In this document: positions 27,145-36,031 of the stretch, piece after piece
How positions within the stretch are numbered: the first letter of the stretch is position 1
Layout: each line of letters begins with the position of its first letter
Source: Holophagaceae bacterium
GTDB lineage: Bacteria > Acidobacteriota > Holophagae > Holophagales > Holophagaceae
Direction: 5' to 3'
DNA: 64,000 nucleotides
NCBI GenBank assembly: GCA_025363715.1
Contig: JANYLR010000082.1
Location: forward strand, 26,330-90,329
Notes under the pieces: generated by a model
Told to the model about the DNA's origin: nothing
What the model saw: only the letters and a program-made list of their open reading frames with translations
Database searches by the model: none
Translations under genes and position numbers: made by a program

Positions 27145-28182
27145 TCAAGATCTCTGGATGGCATCCCCGGCCCAGCGGGTGCCTCGCAGGGGATCCGTCT
27201 TGGCACTCAGCACCGGCACTTCGATCCTGGTGCCGACCCGGACCTTTGAAAAAGCAGCGGGCGCAGCTCCCACCGGGTTGAAGCGGGCTTCGGCCATCAC
27301 GCTGGCCCCGTTGGCCAGGGTGCCTTCCACCTTCGCCCGGCTGTAGTCCACCTTGTAGGACATCAGGAGGAAAGTCTTCGCCACAGGATCGAAGCAGCTG
27401 ATGGGGCCGCAGATTTCCAGGGTGGTTCCCGCCAGATCCTCCAGGCCGGTTTCGACCTTGACGCCGCTGGCCACGAGCGTCCTGCCGGAGAGCCTGCCCT
27501 GGACCTCCACCCTCGCGCCCGGGACCAGGGAGCCGCTGATCTGGGCCGACCTGAAGGAGATGACGCAGCCCCCAGCCATGGCCGTTCCCGCCAGGTTATT
27601 GAGGGCGCTGACCACTCCGTGGAAGGAGCCTTCGGGATCCGGAGAGGCCGGCACCAGCTCGATGCGGGTGGCTTCTACCGAGCCGTCCGTCGCCGAAAAG
27701 CCGTCCACTTCGATCCGGTCCCCGGCTTTCAGATCCGCCAGCTGGAGACTGCGACTGGTCGCGGCTGGCCCCTCCTCACCGATGTTCGTGTAGGCACCCA
27801 CCAGCACGTTCTGACCCATCACCGCCAGCCTGGAACCGGACAGATCGACCCGTTCGATGATTCCCTCGATCTCGTGATGCGCCTCGGCGGACAAGAGTTC
27901 ATATCCCTGGGGAGTCTTCGTGGCCGTGCCCCGCAGCACCGACCCGGGCCGGATCTTGGCGGGGGTGGTTGGTCGGCCCTGGACTGTCACCAGAGCGCTG
28001 CCCGTATGCAGGGGCAACCGGTTGAAGATCAGCGCCCCCGGCGAACCCGACACCGTCCCCGCCAGTGCGACGGTGACCTCCGAACTGCGAGACTGCGGAG
28101 TTTGACTGCGATCCTCGATACCACAGGCCATGGCCAGGACGGCCAGACTCAGGATCACGAAAGAAGCGGATCTCCCTTCCAT
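27145..28182 (-). CDS. DUF5666-type repeat lipoprotein
   Basis: A 345-residue lipoprotein with lipobox LAMAC (Cys20). The mature part is a series of short beta-rich units with recurrent GTVSG, RVDLSGSRLAVMG, IEVDGFS and VEVQGRL patterns, typical of DUF5666-containing proteins. Function is not established. I chose the ATG at 28182, behind GAGAGG and giving a correct lipoprotein signal, over an upstream ATG. The 107 bases upstream are AT-rich (28225-28300) and probably hold its promoter. Confidence 0.75.
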   Translation of the reverse strand: MEGRSASFVILSLAVLAMACGIEDRSQTPQSRSSEVTVALAGTVSGSPGALIFNRLPLHTGSALVTVQGRPTTPAKIRPGSVLRGTATKTPQGYELLSAEAHHEIEGIIERVDLSGSRLAVMGQNVLVGAYTNIGEEGPAATSRSLQLADLKAGDRIEVDGFSATDGSVEATRIELVPASPDPEGSFHGVVSALNNLAGTAMAGGCVISFRSAQISGSLVPGARVEVQGRLSGRTLVASGVKVETGLEDLAGTTLEICGPISCFDPVAKTFLLMSYKVDYSRAKVEGTLANGASVMAEARFNPVGAAPAAFSKVRVGTRIEVPVLSAKTDPLRGTRWAGDAIQRS

Positions 28183-28289
28183 GCGGCACCTCTCTTGGAC
28201 CTGGGGGTCCGCTGAAGAGATGCCTTTCATTGATGTGATGTTTCAAATTAATGTCGGACTACACGAATTCAAATATTGATATGAGTGGT

Positions 28290-29525
28290 TTAATAATTAA
28301 GAACTAGATCCAACTGACGCCTCAGGAAGTCCAGGGCCGCCCCACTGCCCCGCAGTTGGACATCCGATCGATCGCCATGGATGGTGCGCCTGGCCGAGAT
28401 CGTTCCACCGGGACTCGCCACGGCGAGGAAGACGGTACCCAGGGGCGCTGGACCTTCAGCCGTCGGACCAGCATTCCCCGTCACCGCCAGGCCCCAGGTG
28501 GCACCCAGCTTCGCCCTCACGGCCTCCGCCAGTGCCGTGGTGGTGGCCGCGGACACGGTGCCGTGCTCCGCCAGGAAGGCTTCTGAAAGACCCAACAGGG
28601 CGGACTTGGCCCCTTCCGTGTAGACCGTGGCACCGCCGAGGAAGGCGCGGCTCGCGCCGGGAATGGCCGTGAGCCGGGCCGACAGCAACCCGCCCGTCAT
28701 GCTTTCGGCCACGGCGAGGCTGTGCCCACGTGCCTCTAGCCTTCGGAGCACCGCCTCCTCCAGGTTGCCCTGCCCCACCGACACGAGATCGTCCCCAAGC
28801 ACCGGCCGCAGGTCCGCGGCCACCGCCTCCAGCGAGCCGGGGTCATCGCTGCGGACCAGCAGCTCCACCTGGGTGAGGCTGGCCAGGATGCTCCAATCGA
28901 GGTGGCCGTGCCGCTCGCGAACTTCCCGGATGCGCTCGTCCAGGGTGCTTTCGGGCACTCCGGCCACCACCAGGCGGAGCGTATGGGTGGGCTCACCGGC
29001 CAGGGAACGGAGCCGTGGCTCCACCTGCTCCTCCCACATGCGATTCATTTCGCGGGGTACGCCGGGCATCATCACGATCCGCACCCCCGGATGCCCGGTG
29101 GGATCCTGCCACCACACGCCCGGCGCCGTGCCCACGGGATTCCGCAGGGGTTCAGCCCCTGCTGGAATGAGGACCTGCTTGAAGTTCGACTGGGCCGGCA
29201 CGCGGTTGCGGGCGGTGTAGAAGGCCAGCATCTCGGCGCGGGCACCCGCGTCTTCCACCAGCTCTGCCCCCAGGATTTCCGCGAAGAGCTCCTTGGTGAC
29301 ATCGTCGAAGGTGGGTCCCAGGCCACCGGTGGTGAGGATCAGGTCCGAGCGCCCCAGCGCCTCCCGGATCAGCGCCGCCAGATCTGCCCGGTCATCCCCC
29401 ACGGCGGTCTTGCGATGGAAGGCCAGCCCCAGGTCCGCCAGCCGCTCCCCCAGCCATACGGAATTGGTATCCAGGCGGCGGGTGGTGAGCAGCTCCGTGC
29501 CGATGGCGATGCATTCGATTCGCAT
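28290..29525 (-). CDS. cinA: CinA family protein (competence/damage-inducible, NMN deamidase domain)
   Basis: A 411-residue CinA. The N-terminal MoCF-like domain (about 1-165) has IGTELL, TTGGLGPTFDD and MMPGVPREM. The C-terminal PncC domain (about 255-405) has AESMTGGLLSARLT and TGNAGP, typical of nicotinamide mononucleotide deamidase. The fused form cleans up NMN from NAD turnover and ADP-ribose. Length is standard. A short membrane-protein gene precedes it on the same strand. Confidence 0.94.
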   Translation of the reverse strand: MRIECIAIGTELLTTRRLDTNSVWLGERLADLGLAFHRKTAVGDDRADLAALIREALGRSDLILTTGGLGPTFDDVTKELFAEILGAELVEDAGARAEMLAFYTARNRVPAQSNFKQVLIPAGAEPLRNPVGTAPGVWWQDPTGHPGVRIVMMPGVPREMNRMWEEQVEPRLRSLAGEPTHTLRLVVAGVPESTLDERIREVRERHGHLDWSILASLTQVELLVRSDDPGSLEAVAADLRPVLGDDLVSVGQGNLEEAVLRRLEARGHSLAVAESMTGGLLSARLTAIPGASRAFLGGATVYTEGAKSALLGLSEAFLAEHGTVSAATTTALAEAVRAKLGATWGLAVTGNAGPTAEGPAPLGTVFLAVASPGGTISARRTIHGDRSDVQLRGSGAALDFLRRQLDLVLNY

Positions 29526-29567
29526 GGGAGAAATGGAACCACGGAGTGCGGGAAAGCTCCAGTCCTC

Positions 29568-29732
29568 TCAGGACTCCAGCCACCGCTGTGTGGCCCACCG
29601 GCCGAACCACAGCCCGGCACCCGTGCCCACCATGCTCAGGACCACGCCGGTGGTGAAGCCCACCAGGGCCCCCAGGTAATAACCCACCAGGCTCCCCACC
29701 GTGGCGCCGACGAATCCCATGAGCTTTTCCAT
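29568..29732 (-). CDS. Short two-helix membrane protein (54 residues)
   Basis: A 54-residue frame beginning MEKLMGFVGATVGSLVGYY and ending WATQRWLES. It has a glycine-rich hydrophobic stretch long enough for one long or two short membrane helices. CGGAGG stands 7 bases before the ATG, strong support for translation. It lies 42 bases upstream of cinA on the same strand and may be cotranscribed. No function is known. Genes this short are easily missed. Confidence 0.65.
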   Translation of the reverse strand: MEKLMGFVGATVGSLVGYYLGALVGFTTGVVLSMVGTGAGLWFGRWATQRWLES

Positions 29733-29780
29733 GCCGCGGCCTCCGGGCTATAGGATGGGTGGACCGAACGAGGTGTTCCC

Positions 29781-30077
29781 ATGATCGTGCACGATCTCGA
29801 TGACCTGGTGTTGGAATCCGACGAGGAATCCGGTATCCAGGAACTGGGCCGCCGCTTCCTGGCCCGCGGCCCCTGGACCACGGTGGCCTTCCTGGTCAAG
29901 ACGAAGACGGACCCCGAGGGCGACTGGGAAGGTCCCTTCCTCTGGCTCCACCGCTATCAGAAGGTGGCCCAGGGCTGGAAGCTGGTGAGCCGCTTCCGCA
30001 CCACGGAGGCCACCCAGTTGGAGAAACTGGCGGATGCTCTCGAAGGATGGAAAGGCTACTTCAGCCCCGGGAGATAG
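29781..30077 (+). CDS. Small hypothetical protein
   Basis: A 98-residue acidic, soluble protein (pattern VHDLDDLVLESDEESG, then FLWLHRYQKVAQGWKLVSRF). GAGGTG precedes the ATG. No family is recognised. Its 3' end overlaps the convergent DinB gene by 22 bases, so both frames are used there. Confidence 0.65.
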   Translation: MIVHDLDDLVLESDEESGIQELGRRFLARGPWTTVAFLVKTKTDPEGDWEGPFLWLHRYQKVAQGWKLVSRFRTTEATQLEKLADALEGWKGYFSPGR

Positions 30078-30583
30078 CGTTCCCGGATGACGGCCAGGTG
30101 GTGGGCCGCGTGGCCCAGGCAGACGTAGGGGAGGGCGCGGGCGCTGAGGGGGCGACCGTTCGAAGTGCCCACGTGGGCCCAGGCGGCATCGGACAGGCTG
30201 CGGAACAGCTCGAGGCTGGCCGCTCGCGTGGCCTGGAAATCCGCCAGCAGGTCCGCCAGGGCGCGCTCATCGGCCCTGGCCGCCAGGGCATAGTCATCTT
30301 CCTCCCAGCCCGGCAGCGGCGTGACATCCCCGCGACCGATGCGCAGGCAGCGGTAGGCGAAGATGCGCTCCGCGTCGCTGAGGTGCTGGAGCAGGTCCTT
30401 GAGGCTCCATTTTCCCGGCGCGTAGCGGTAGGTGGCCTGCGGTTCTGACATCCCTGTGAAGAGAGCTGTGACCTCGCCCAGCTGGGCCTTCAGCAGGGCC
30501 AGCACATCGCCCTCGGGGGCCTCGGCGATGTAGGGCGCCAGGCCCGCGGAGTACTCATCTGGAAGTGGTCGTGTGATTCCCAT
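30056..30583 (-). CDS. DinB family protein
   Basis: A 175-residue four-helix protein of the DinB/YfiT superfamily. It has the GKWSLKDLLQHLSDAER segment and a late HAAHHLAVIRERY segment, giving three metal-ligand histidines as usual for the family. Many members are thiol-dependent metalloenzymes; the substrate is not predictable. AGGAGGAGG precedes the ATG. The pyruvate kinase gene precedes it on the same strand with only 17 bases between, so an operon is likely. Confidence 0.88.
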   Translation of the reverse strand: MGITRPLPDEYSAGLAPYIAEAPEGDVLALLKAQLGEVTALFTGMSEPQATYRYAPGKWSLKDLLQHLSDAERIFAYRCLRIGRGDVTPLPGWEEDDYALAARADERALADLLADFQATRAASLELFRSLSDAAWAHVGTSNGRPLSARALPYVCLGHAAHHLAVIRERYLPGLK

Positions 30584-30600
30584 ATCCTCCTCCTTGCAAT

Positions 30601-32025
30601 CTAGAAGGTCATCACCTTCATGGTGTTCGTCGTGCCGGATTTCCAGAGGGGCAGCCCCATGGTCATGACGACGCGATCAAAGGCGCCGGCCTGGTGCTTG
30701 GCGATGAGCAGTCCGCGGACCGCCTCCACCATCTCGTCCGTGCTGTCAACCCTGGGGATGATGAGCGGGGTCACGCCCCGCAGGAGGCCCATACGCCGGG
30801 CCGTCAATTCATCCACCGTGGCGCCCAGAACGGGTGTGCGTCCGGCCAGGCGGCTCACCATGCGAGCCGTGCCGCCCCCTTCGGTGAAGGCCACGATCCA
30901 GCGGGCGTTGATCTCTTCCGCCGTGCGACAGGCGGCGAAGGCCACGGAGATGTCCGTACGGGCCAGGACCTTTTCCGCCAGGTCTTCCGGCAAGGTGGTG
31001 GTCCGCTGTTTGACGTTGGCATCTGCCTCGGCGGCGATGCGGGCCAGCCACTGGACGGCCTCCACCGGATGGGCGCCGGTGGCGCTTTCCGCGCTCAGCA
31101 TCACGGCGTCGGTGCCATCCCAGATGGCATTGGCCACGTCGCTGGCCTCGGCCCGGGTGGGCTGGGAGTGCTCGATCATGCTCTCCAGCATCTGGGTGGC
31201 CGTGATCACGGGCTTGAGGGCCCGGCGGGCCGCCTTGATGATCTGCTTCTGCAGACCCGGAACCCGCTCGACGCCCAGTTCCACGCCCAGGTCGCCCCGG
31301 GCCACCATCACGCCCCAGCTCACCTCGAGGATCTCTCCAAGGTTGCCGAGGGCGGCCGGGTGCTCGATCTTGGCGATGATGGGCTGGGTGCCACCCAGGT
31401 GATGAATGATGGCTTGGAGCTGCTGCACATCCGAGGCCCGGCGCACGAAGCTCTGGGCGAAGAGATCCACCTGGTGCTCCACGCCCCAGCGGATGTCGGC
31501 GTGATCCTTTTCGGTGAGGGGATCCATGACGATATCGAGGCCGATGGGATGGATGCCCTTACGCGACTTCAGCGGGCCACCGATGACGACCTGGGCCTTC
31601 AATACATCGAGTCCCTTGGCGAGGATCTTCACCGTGATGGCGCCATCATCCAGCAGCCAGTGCTGACCTGCTTCAGCGCCTTCGAAGAGCTCGGGATGGG
31701 GCAGCGGCGCCGCCCAGGCGAACCCGGCAGGGACTGGCGTTCCCGGCGCGTAGAAGATGCCCTCACTGCCTTCGGCGAGATCGAGCGCCGCGTCGAGGAT
31801 GCCGATGCGCCACTTGGGTCCCTGCAGATCGAGGAACACGGGGATGGATCGACCCAGCTCGATGGCCAGGGCACGGACCAGTACCAGGGCCTGAGCCCGG
31901 GATTCCGGGTCCCCGTGGCTGGCATTCAGCCGCACCGCATCAGCCTCTTTCAGGGCTTCCCGCAGTCGATCGCCCTGCATGAGAGCAGGTCCCAAGGTCA
32001 TCACGAGTTTGGTCTTGCGCACCAT
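30601..32025 (-). CDS. pyk: Pyruvate kinase
   Basis: A 474-residue pyruvate kinase. It has DLQGPKWRIG, the metal-site region IIAKIEHPAA, VMVARGDLGVELG and KPVITATQMLES, and the effector-type C-terminal domain. The family motif RLNFSHG reads RLNASHG here. It converts phosphoenolpyruvate and ADP to pyruvate and ATP. The start is either the ATG at 32025 or the GTG immediately after it, both behind GGGAG. It is divergent from the Fis-like gene. Confidence 0.93.
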   Translation of the reverse strand: MVRKTKLVMTLGPALMQGDRLREALKEADAVRLNASHGDPESRAQALVLVRALAIELGRSIPVFLDLQGPKWRIGILDAALDLAEGSEGIFYAPGTPVPAGFAWAAPLPHPELFEGAEAGQHWLLDDGAITVKILAKGLDVLKAQVVIGGPLKSRKGIHPIGLDIVMDPLTEKDHADIRWGVEHQVDLFAQSFVRRASDVQQLQAIIHHLGGTQPIIAKIEHPAALGNLGEILEVSWGVMVARGDLGVELGVERVPGLQKQIIKAARRALKPVITATQMLESMIEHSQPTRAEASDVANAIWDGTDAVMLSAESATGAHPVEAVQWLARIAAEADANVKQRTTTLPEDLAEKVLARTDISVAFAACRTAEEINARWIVAFTEGGGTARMVSRLAGRTPVLGATVDELTARRMGLLRGVTPLIIPRVDSTDEMVEAVRGLLIAKHQAGAFDRVVMTMGLPLWKSGTTNTMKVMTF

Positions 32026-32162
32026 TTCTCCCATCGCTTGCACAGGCAATCCACACACTTTTCCACAGCCTGGGCCTAGGTTACAAATTTATCACGGGGC
32101 TTTTCCTCGCGTCATCGCGATGCTACCTTCGTTTTCCCGAGACGGTCATTGGAGAACCCGGA

Positions 32163-32387
32163 ATGCGTGAAAAGCTGCGAAATCTCGTAGCCGAGATGGT
32201 GCATGGTGGCATCCCCCTGGAATTGGCCCGCCGCGAGTTCGAGCGGGTCTATCTGGAGGAGGTGCTGGCGGCCCATGAAGGCAACCACAGCGCCGCCGCC
32301 CGGGAGCTGGGCATCCATCGCAACACCCTGGCCAAGAAGCTGGAGGCCCCCCCCAGCCGCCTCCGCCGCGTGAGCCTCGCGAGCTGA
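32163..32387 (+). CDS. Fis-type helix-turn-helix DNA-binding protein
   Basis: A 74-residue protein that is essentially one Fis-family helix-turn-helix (YLEEVLAAHEGNHSAAARELGIHRNTLAKKL). The pattern matches the C-terminal domain of NtrC-like regulators and of Fis. GGAGAA precedes the ATG. It is divergent from pyruvate kinase and followed by a strong terminator, so it is its own transcription unit. It may act as a nucleoid-associated or local regulator. Confidence 0.85.
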   Translation: MREKLRNLVAEMVHGGIPLELARREFERVYLEEVLAAHEGNHSAAARELGIHRNTLAKKLEAPPSRLRRVSLAS

Positions 32388-32407
32388 ATCCGTCTTGTCC
32401 TTCTGTC

Positions 32408-32432
32408 AAAGCCCGGCCCGGTGCCGGGCTTT
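32408..32432 (+). terminator. Rho-independent terminator after the Fis-like gene
   Basis: Arms AAAGCCCGGC (32408-32417) and GCCGGGCTTT (32423-32432) with a 5-base loop, followed by further T residues. It ends the Fis-like transcript before the GAPDH pair. Confidence 0.85.
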
Positions 32433-32486
32433 TGTTTCGACAGGATGCCTGGGGCCCGATACAACAAGAATTCGGAGGAAGTTGTG

Positions 32487-33494
32487 ATGAAGGTCGCCAT
32501 CAACGGGCTGGGACGAATCGGGCGGCTCGTCCTGCGCCAGCTGATGCGGGTGCCCCAGGTCCAGGTGGTGGCCGTCAACGACCTCGCGGACGCGGCAACC
32601 CTCGCCCACCTGCTGAAGTACGACTCCGTGCATGGACGGGCAGGTTTTTCGGTGGCTTCCGAGGGCGCCTTCCTGGTGGTGGATGGCCGCCCCATCGAGG
32701 TCTTCGCCGAGAAGGAGCCATACCTCATTCCCTTCAGCGCCGCGGGCGCCCAGGTGGTGCTCGAATGCACGGGCTGGTTCACCGGGCGGGCCCAGGCCGC
32801 CGAGCACCTCCAAGGCGGGGTCGGCCACGTGATTATCAGCTCCCCCTCGGACGATGCCGACCGCACCGTGGTCCTGGGGGTCAATGAAAGCTCACTGGAC
32901 CTGGCGAAGGATCGCGTCATCTCCGCGGCCAGTTGTACGACCAACTGCCTGGCACCCATGGCCAAGGTGCTCGACGACGCCTTCGGCCTGGACTACGGGT
33001 TCATGACGACGGTCCACAGCTACACCAATGACCAGCGCATCCTGGACTTGCCCCACGCGGATCTGCGCCGGGCCCGGGCCGCCACCCTCAGCATGATCCC
33101 CACCAGCACCGGTGCCGCCCGGGCGATCGGCCAGGTGCTCCCCCACCTGGGGGGCCGCCTGGATGGGATCTCCGTGCGCGTGCCCACCCCGGACGTGAGC
33201 ATCATCGATCTCACGGCAATCCTGAAGATGGAAGCCACTCCGGAGGAAATTCACGAGGTCTTCCGGAGGGCTTCCACCACCGGCCCCCTCGCGCCCTACC
33301 TGGAGGTGCTGGACGCCGAGTTGGTGAGCGCAGACCTGGTGGGCAGCAGCGCCAGCTGCCTCTACGATCCCTTCCTCACCAAGGTGCTGGGGCCTCGGCT
33401 CGTCAAAGTCTTCGGCTGGTACGACAACGAGTGGGCCTACGCGGCACGGCTCAAGGACCTCTGCCTCCACGTCCTGGAAGGGGCCGGCCGATGA
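32487..33494 (+). CDS. gap: Glyceraldehyde-3-phosphate dehydrogenase, canonical copy
   Basis: A 335-residue GAPDH. It has the NAD loop INGLGRIGR, NDLAD, DSVHG, the active site AASCTTNCLAP with Cys150, catalytic His177 in TVHSYTNDQ, and DNEWAYAARL. All active-site residues are present. It oxidises glyceraldehyde-3-phosphate with phosphate and NAD. CGGAGGAA precedes the ATG at 32487. The stop overlaps the start of a second GAPDH-like gene as ATGA. Confidence 0.95.
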   Translation: MKVAINGLGRIGRLVLRQLMRVPQVQVVAVNDLADAATLAHLLKYDSVHGRAGFSVASEGAFLVVDGRPIEVFAEKEPYLIPFSAAGAQVVLECTGWFTGRAQAAEHLQGGVGHVIISSPSDDADRTVVLGVNESSLDLAKDRVISAASCTTNCLAPMAKVLDDAFGLDYGFMTTVHSYTNDQRILDLPHADLRRARAATLSMIPTSTGAARAIGQVLPHLGGRLDGISVRVPTPDVSIIDLTAILKMEATPEEIHEVFRRASTTGPLAPYLEVLDAELVSADLVGSSASCLYDPFLTKVLGPRLVKVFGWYDNEWAYAARLKDLCLHVLEGAGR

Positions 33495-34501
33495 AGCGCA
33501 TCGCCCTGAATGGCCTCGGCCGCATCGGAAGGCTGGCCGTCCGCACCCTGGGTGTGTCGCAACCCGAGCTGCTCTGCGCCGTGAACGACCCCGCGCCCCT
33601 TGACCAGGTAGTCCAGCTGCTCCGCTGCGATTCGGTCCATGGCAGCAGCGCCCTCCGCATCGACGGCCTGACTGAAGGGGACCAGGACTATCTGGTGCTG
33701 GGGGAGCGGCGCATGCCCCTCTTCCATGCGGCGGATCCCGCCCAGATCCCCTTCCCCGCCGGCACCCGGCTGGTGCTGGAGGCCAGCGGCCGCTTCATAC
33801 GCCGTGCCGACGCCGCCCGACATTTGAAGGAGCGAGTCTCACACGTGGTCATCAGCGCCCCCAGTCCCGACGCAGACCTAACGATCATCGCCCCGGTGAA
33901 CGGCGCCGACCTTGATCCCGCGAGACACCGGGTGGTCTCCAACGCCAGCTGCACCGCCCATGCCACGGCCCCCATGCTGAAGATCCTGGAGGACGCCTTT
34001 GGCCTCGAGCATGCTGGCATGAGCACCGTCCACGTGGTCACCAACGATCAGCGTTTGCTGGACCTGCCCCACAAGGACCGCCGCCGGGGCCGGGCCGCCT
34101 TCCAGAGCATCATTCCTACGACGTCGAGCGCCTTCGGCGCCCTCCATCGCGCCATGCCGGGCCTGCCCCCGGGCTTCGATGGGGTCGCCCTGCGGGTGCC
34201 CCTGCTCAGCGTGAACCTCGTCGACCTGGTGGCCACCCTCCAGCGGGATGCGGACGTAGCCAGCCTCCGCGCCACCTTCGAGGCCGCGGCCTCAGGGCCC
34301 TGGCGCGGTATCGTGGCCCTCGCCGAGCCCCATACCGTCAGCTGCGACATCACGGGGCGGACCGAAAGCGTGGTCATGGACCTGGACCTCACCATGACCC
34401 TGGGCCCGCGCTTCGTGAAAGTCTTCGGCTGGCACGATAACGAGGTGGGCTACGCCGCGCGGCTTTGCGAGCTGGTGGTGGATCTGGCGGGGCGGATTTA
34501 G
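33491..34501 (+). CDS. GAPDH paralogue with altered active-site motif
   Basis: A 336-residue GAPDH-family protein translationally coupled to the canonical copy. The fold elements are kept (LNGLGRIGR, NDPAP, DSVHG, WHDNEVGYAARL). The active site is NASCTAHATAP, so the catalytic Cys (154) and the next Thr remain but Thr-Asn-Cys has become Ala-His-Ala. His181 of the TVH motif is kept. The changed residues line the substrate phosphate and oxyanion region, so substrate, cofactor or activity may differ. A few segments (IVSNASC-like VVSNASC, QSIIP) recall erythrose-4-phosphate dehydrogenase, but the motif differs from that too. A regulatory or heteromeric subunit is also possible. Confidence 0.88.
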   Translation: MKRIALNGLGRIGRLAVRTLGVSQPELLCAVNDPAPLDQVVQLLRCDSVHGSSALRIDGLTEGDQDYLVLGERRMPLFHAADPAQIPFPAGTRLVLEASGRFIRRADAARHLKERVSHVVISAPSPDADLTIIAPVNGADLDPARHRVVSNASCTAHATAPMLKILEDAFGLEHAGMSTVHVVTNDQRLLDLPHKDRRRGRAAFQSIIPTTSSAFGALHRAMPGLPPGFDGVALRVPLLSVNLVDLVATLQRDADVASLRATFEAAASGPWRGIVALAEPHTVSCDITGRTESVVMDLDLTMTLGPRFVKVFGWHDNEVGYAARLCELVVDLAGRI

Positions 34502-34770
34502 GTTCATCTGGGAATTCAGGAAAAGGAGAAGCGGAACACAGAGGGCACAGAGGAAAGCTGGAAACCACGAAAAAGGATGGGGTGTCTGTTCCAAAAGCGT
34601 GGGCTGTATCCCGAGGGCCACGGCCCCTTCCGTGTCTTCCCTGAAATTCCGTGTGTCCCGTGACCAGCAAGGACGTTGAAGATTGGCCAGAGCTGGTGGC
34701 GGAACCACACCGTGGCAGTTCTCTGTGCCCTCTGCGTTCCAACTCTCTTGAATCCCAAGATCGCCGGATT
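34500..34770. repeat. Composite intergenic element with inverted repeats (element C)
   Basis: No gene. Arms GGAACACAGAGGGCACAGAG (34533-34552) and its near-complement at 34721-34740 match at 19 of 20 bases. The left part (34500-34552) and the segment 34624-34666 closely resemble element B at 25192-25244 and 25333-25375, in the same order and orientation. It separates the coupled GAPDH genes from the convergent BaiN-type gene. Confidence 0.85.
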
Positions 34771-36000
34771 CTATAGGCTGCCAGCCGCGAAGCCGGTGCT
34801 GAAGGCGGCCTGGAGGTTGTAGCCGCCCACCGGGCCGTCGATATCCAGCAGCTCGCCACAGACCCGCAGGTTCTCCCAGCCCCGCAGGGCCATGGTGTGG
34901 GGATCCACGGCCCCAAGGTCCACGCCCCCGGCGGCCACCTCGCCCCGGGCCAGCGGCACCGTCTGTGGTTCGCCGAGCGGAAGATCCGTGGCCAGGTCCA
35001 CTAGGGCCCTGCGCCCAGCTTTCGGTAGATTTTTCAGCATCATGGTCCGGTCCAGTCCGGCCTCCCGAAGCAAGGGCTCCACGAGCCGCTCCGGCAGGTA
35101 TCGCTGGAGCCAGGTGGCCGCCAGGAGCCGTGGGTTCGTGCGCTGTTCGGCCTGGAGCGCCAGGTCCAGGGATTCAGGCGGATCCAACAGCGAGGCATAG
35201 GTGAGCCAGGCCACGCTTTCGCGGCGGGCTCGCTCCGTGCCCTGGCTCAGTTCCAGGGCCGCGGGACCGCTGATCCCGCTCTTCGTGAAGACGACATCGC
35301 CCGCGAAGGCCGCCAGACGGCGTCGCCCGGGACCGGCGCTGAGGCGCAGTTCCCCGCCGCGCAGGGACACTCCTTCCCAGGCGGGCTGGGGCCGTTGCAG
35401 CGGGATGGGCGCCAAGGTCGGGAACCAGGGTTGTGCGGGCACCCCCAGAGCCCTAAGCCAGCCCAGGACCTCGCCCCGGGTGCCGGTTTCCGGATAGCTG
35501 GCCCCACCGGTGGCGAGGATGTACGCCTCCGCCGTGAGTCGTTCCTGGTCCAGCAGCAGCCCGTCCAGTCGCGGCGCGCGGCCTCGCAGGGCGGTCACGC
35601 GGGCACCGGTACGAAGCTCCACGCCAGCCCGCCGGGCCAGCTCCTCGAAGGCGGCCACCACCAGTCCGGCGCTGCCGGGACGATCGAGGGGAAACACCCG
35701 GCCGTTGTCGCGGGTGTAGGTCTCCACCCCTTCCCGGCGCAGGAGTTCCAGCACAGCACTGTTGTCGAAGGCATGCAGCGAAGGTCGCAGGAACCGCGCC
35801 TGGTCCTTGGCGAAGGCCGCCAGCAGGGTCTTCGGCGGTCCGTCATGGGTGATGTTGCACTTGCCCCCGCCGCTGATGCGGAGCTTCACGCCGAGGCGGC
35901 CGTTGGCTTCCAGCAGCAACACCGCATGGCCTAGCGAGGCCGCCCGCCAGGCCGCCACCAGCCCAGCCGCGCCGCCACCTACCACGATCACCTTTGACAT
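34771..36000 (-). CDS. BaiN/YhiN (HI0933-like) flavoprotein
   Basis: A 409-residue FAD-dependent oxidoreductase. It has the dinucleotide loop VVGGGAAGLVAAWRA, the family signature SGGGKCNITHD, ATGGASYPETGTRGE and a C-terminal GEVAAGGVDL plus GELLDIDGPVGGYNLQ. The family is widespread with largely unknown physiological substrates; BaiN is one member. It is divergent from the LipB-NUDIX gene with only 31 bases between the starts. Confidence 0.9.
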   Translation of the reverse strand: MSKVIVVGGGAAGLVAAWRAASLGHAVLLLEANGRLGVKLRISGGGKCNITHDGPPKTLLAAFAKDQARFLRPSLHAFDNSAVLELLRREGVETYTRDNGRVFPLDRPGSAGLVVAAFEELARRAGVELRTGARVTALRGRAPRLDGLLLDQERLTAEAYILATGGASYPETGTRGEVLGWLRALGVPAQPWFPTLAPIPLQRPQPAWEGVSLRGGELRLSAGPGRRRLAAFAGDVVFTKSGISGPAALELSQGTERARRESVAWLTYASLLDPPESLDLALQAEQRTNPRLLAATWLQRYLPERLVEPLLREAGLDRTMMLKNLPKAGRRALVDLATDLPLGEPQTVPLARGEVAAGGVDLGAVDPHTMALRGWENLRVCGELLDIDGPVGGYNLQAAFSTGFAAGSL

Positions 36001-36031
36001 CCGACCATCATGGCCGAGGTAGACTCATCAC

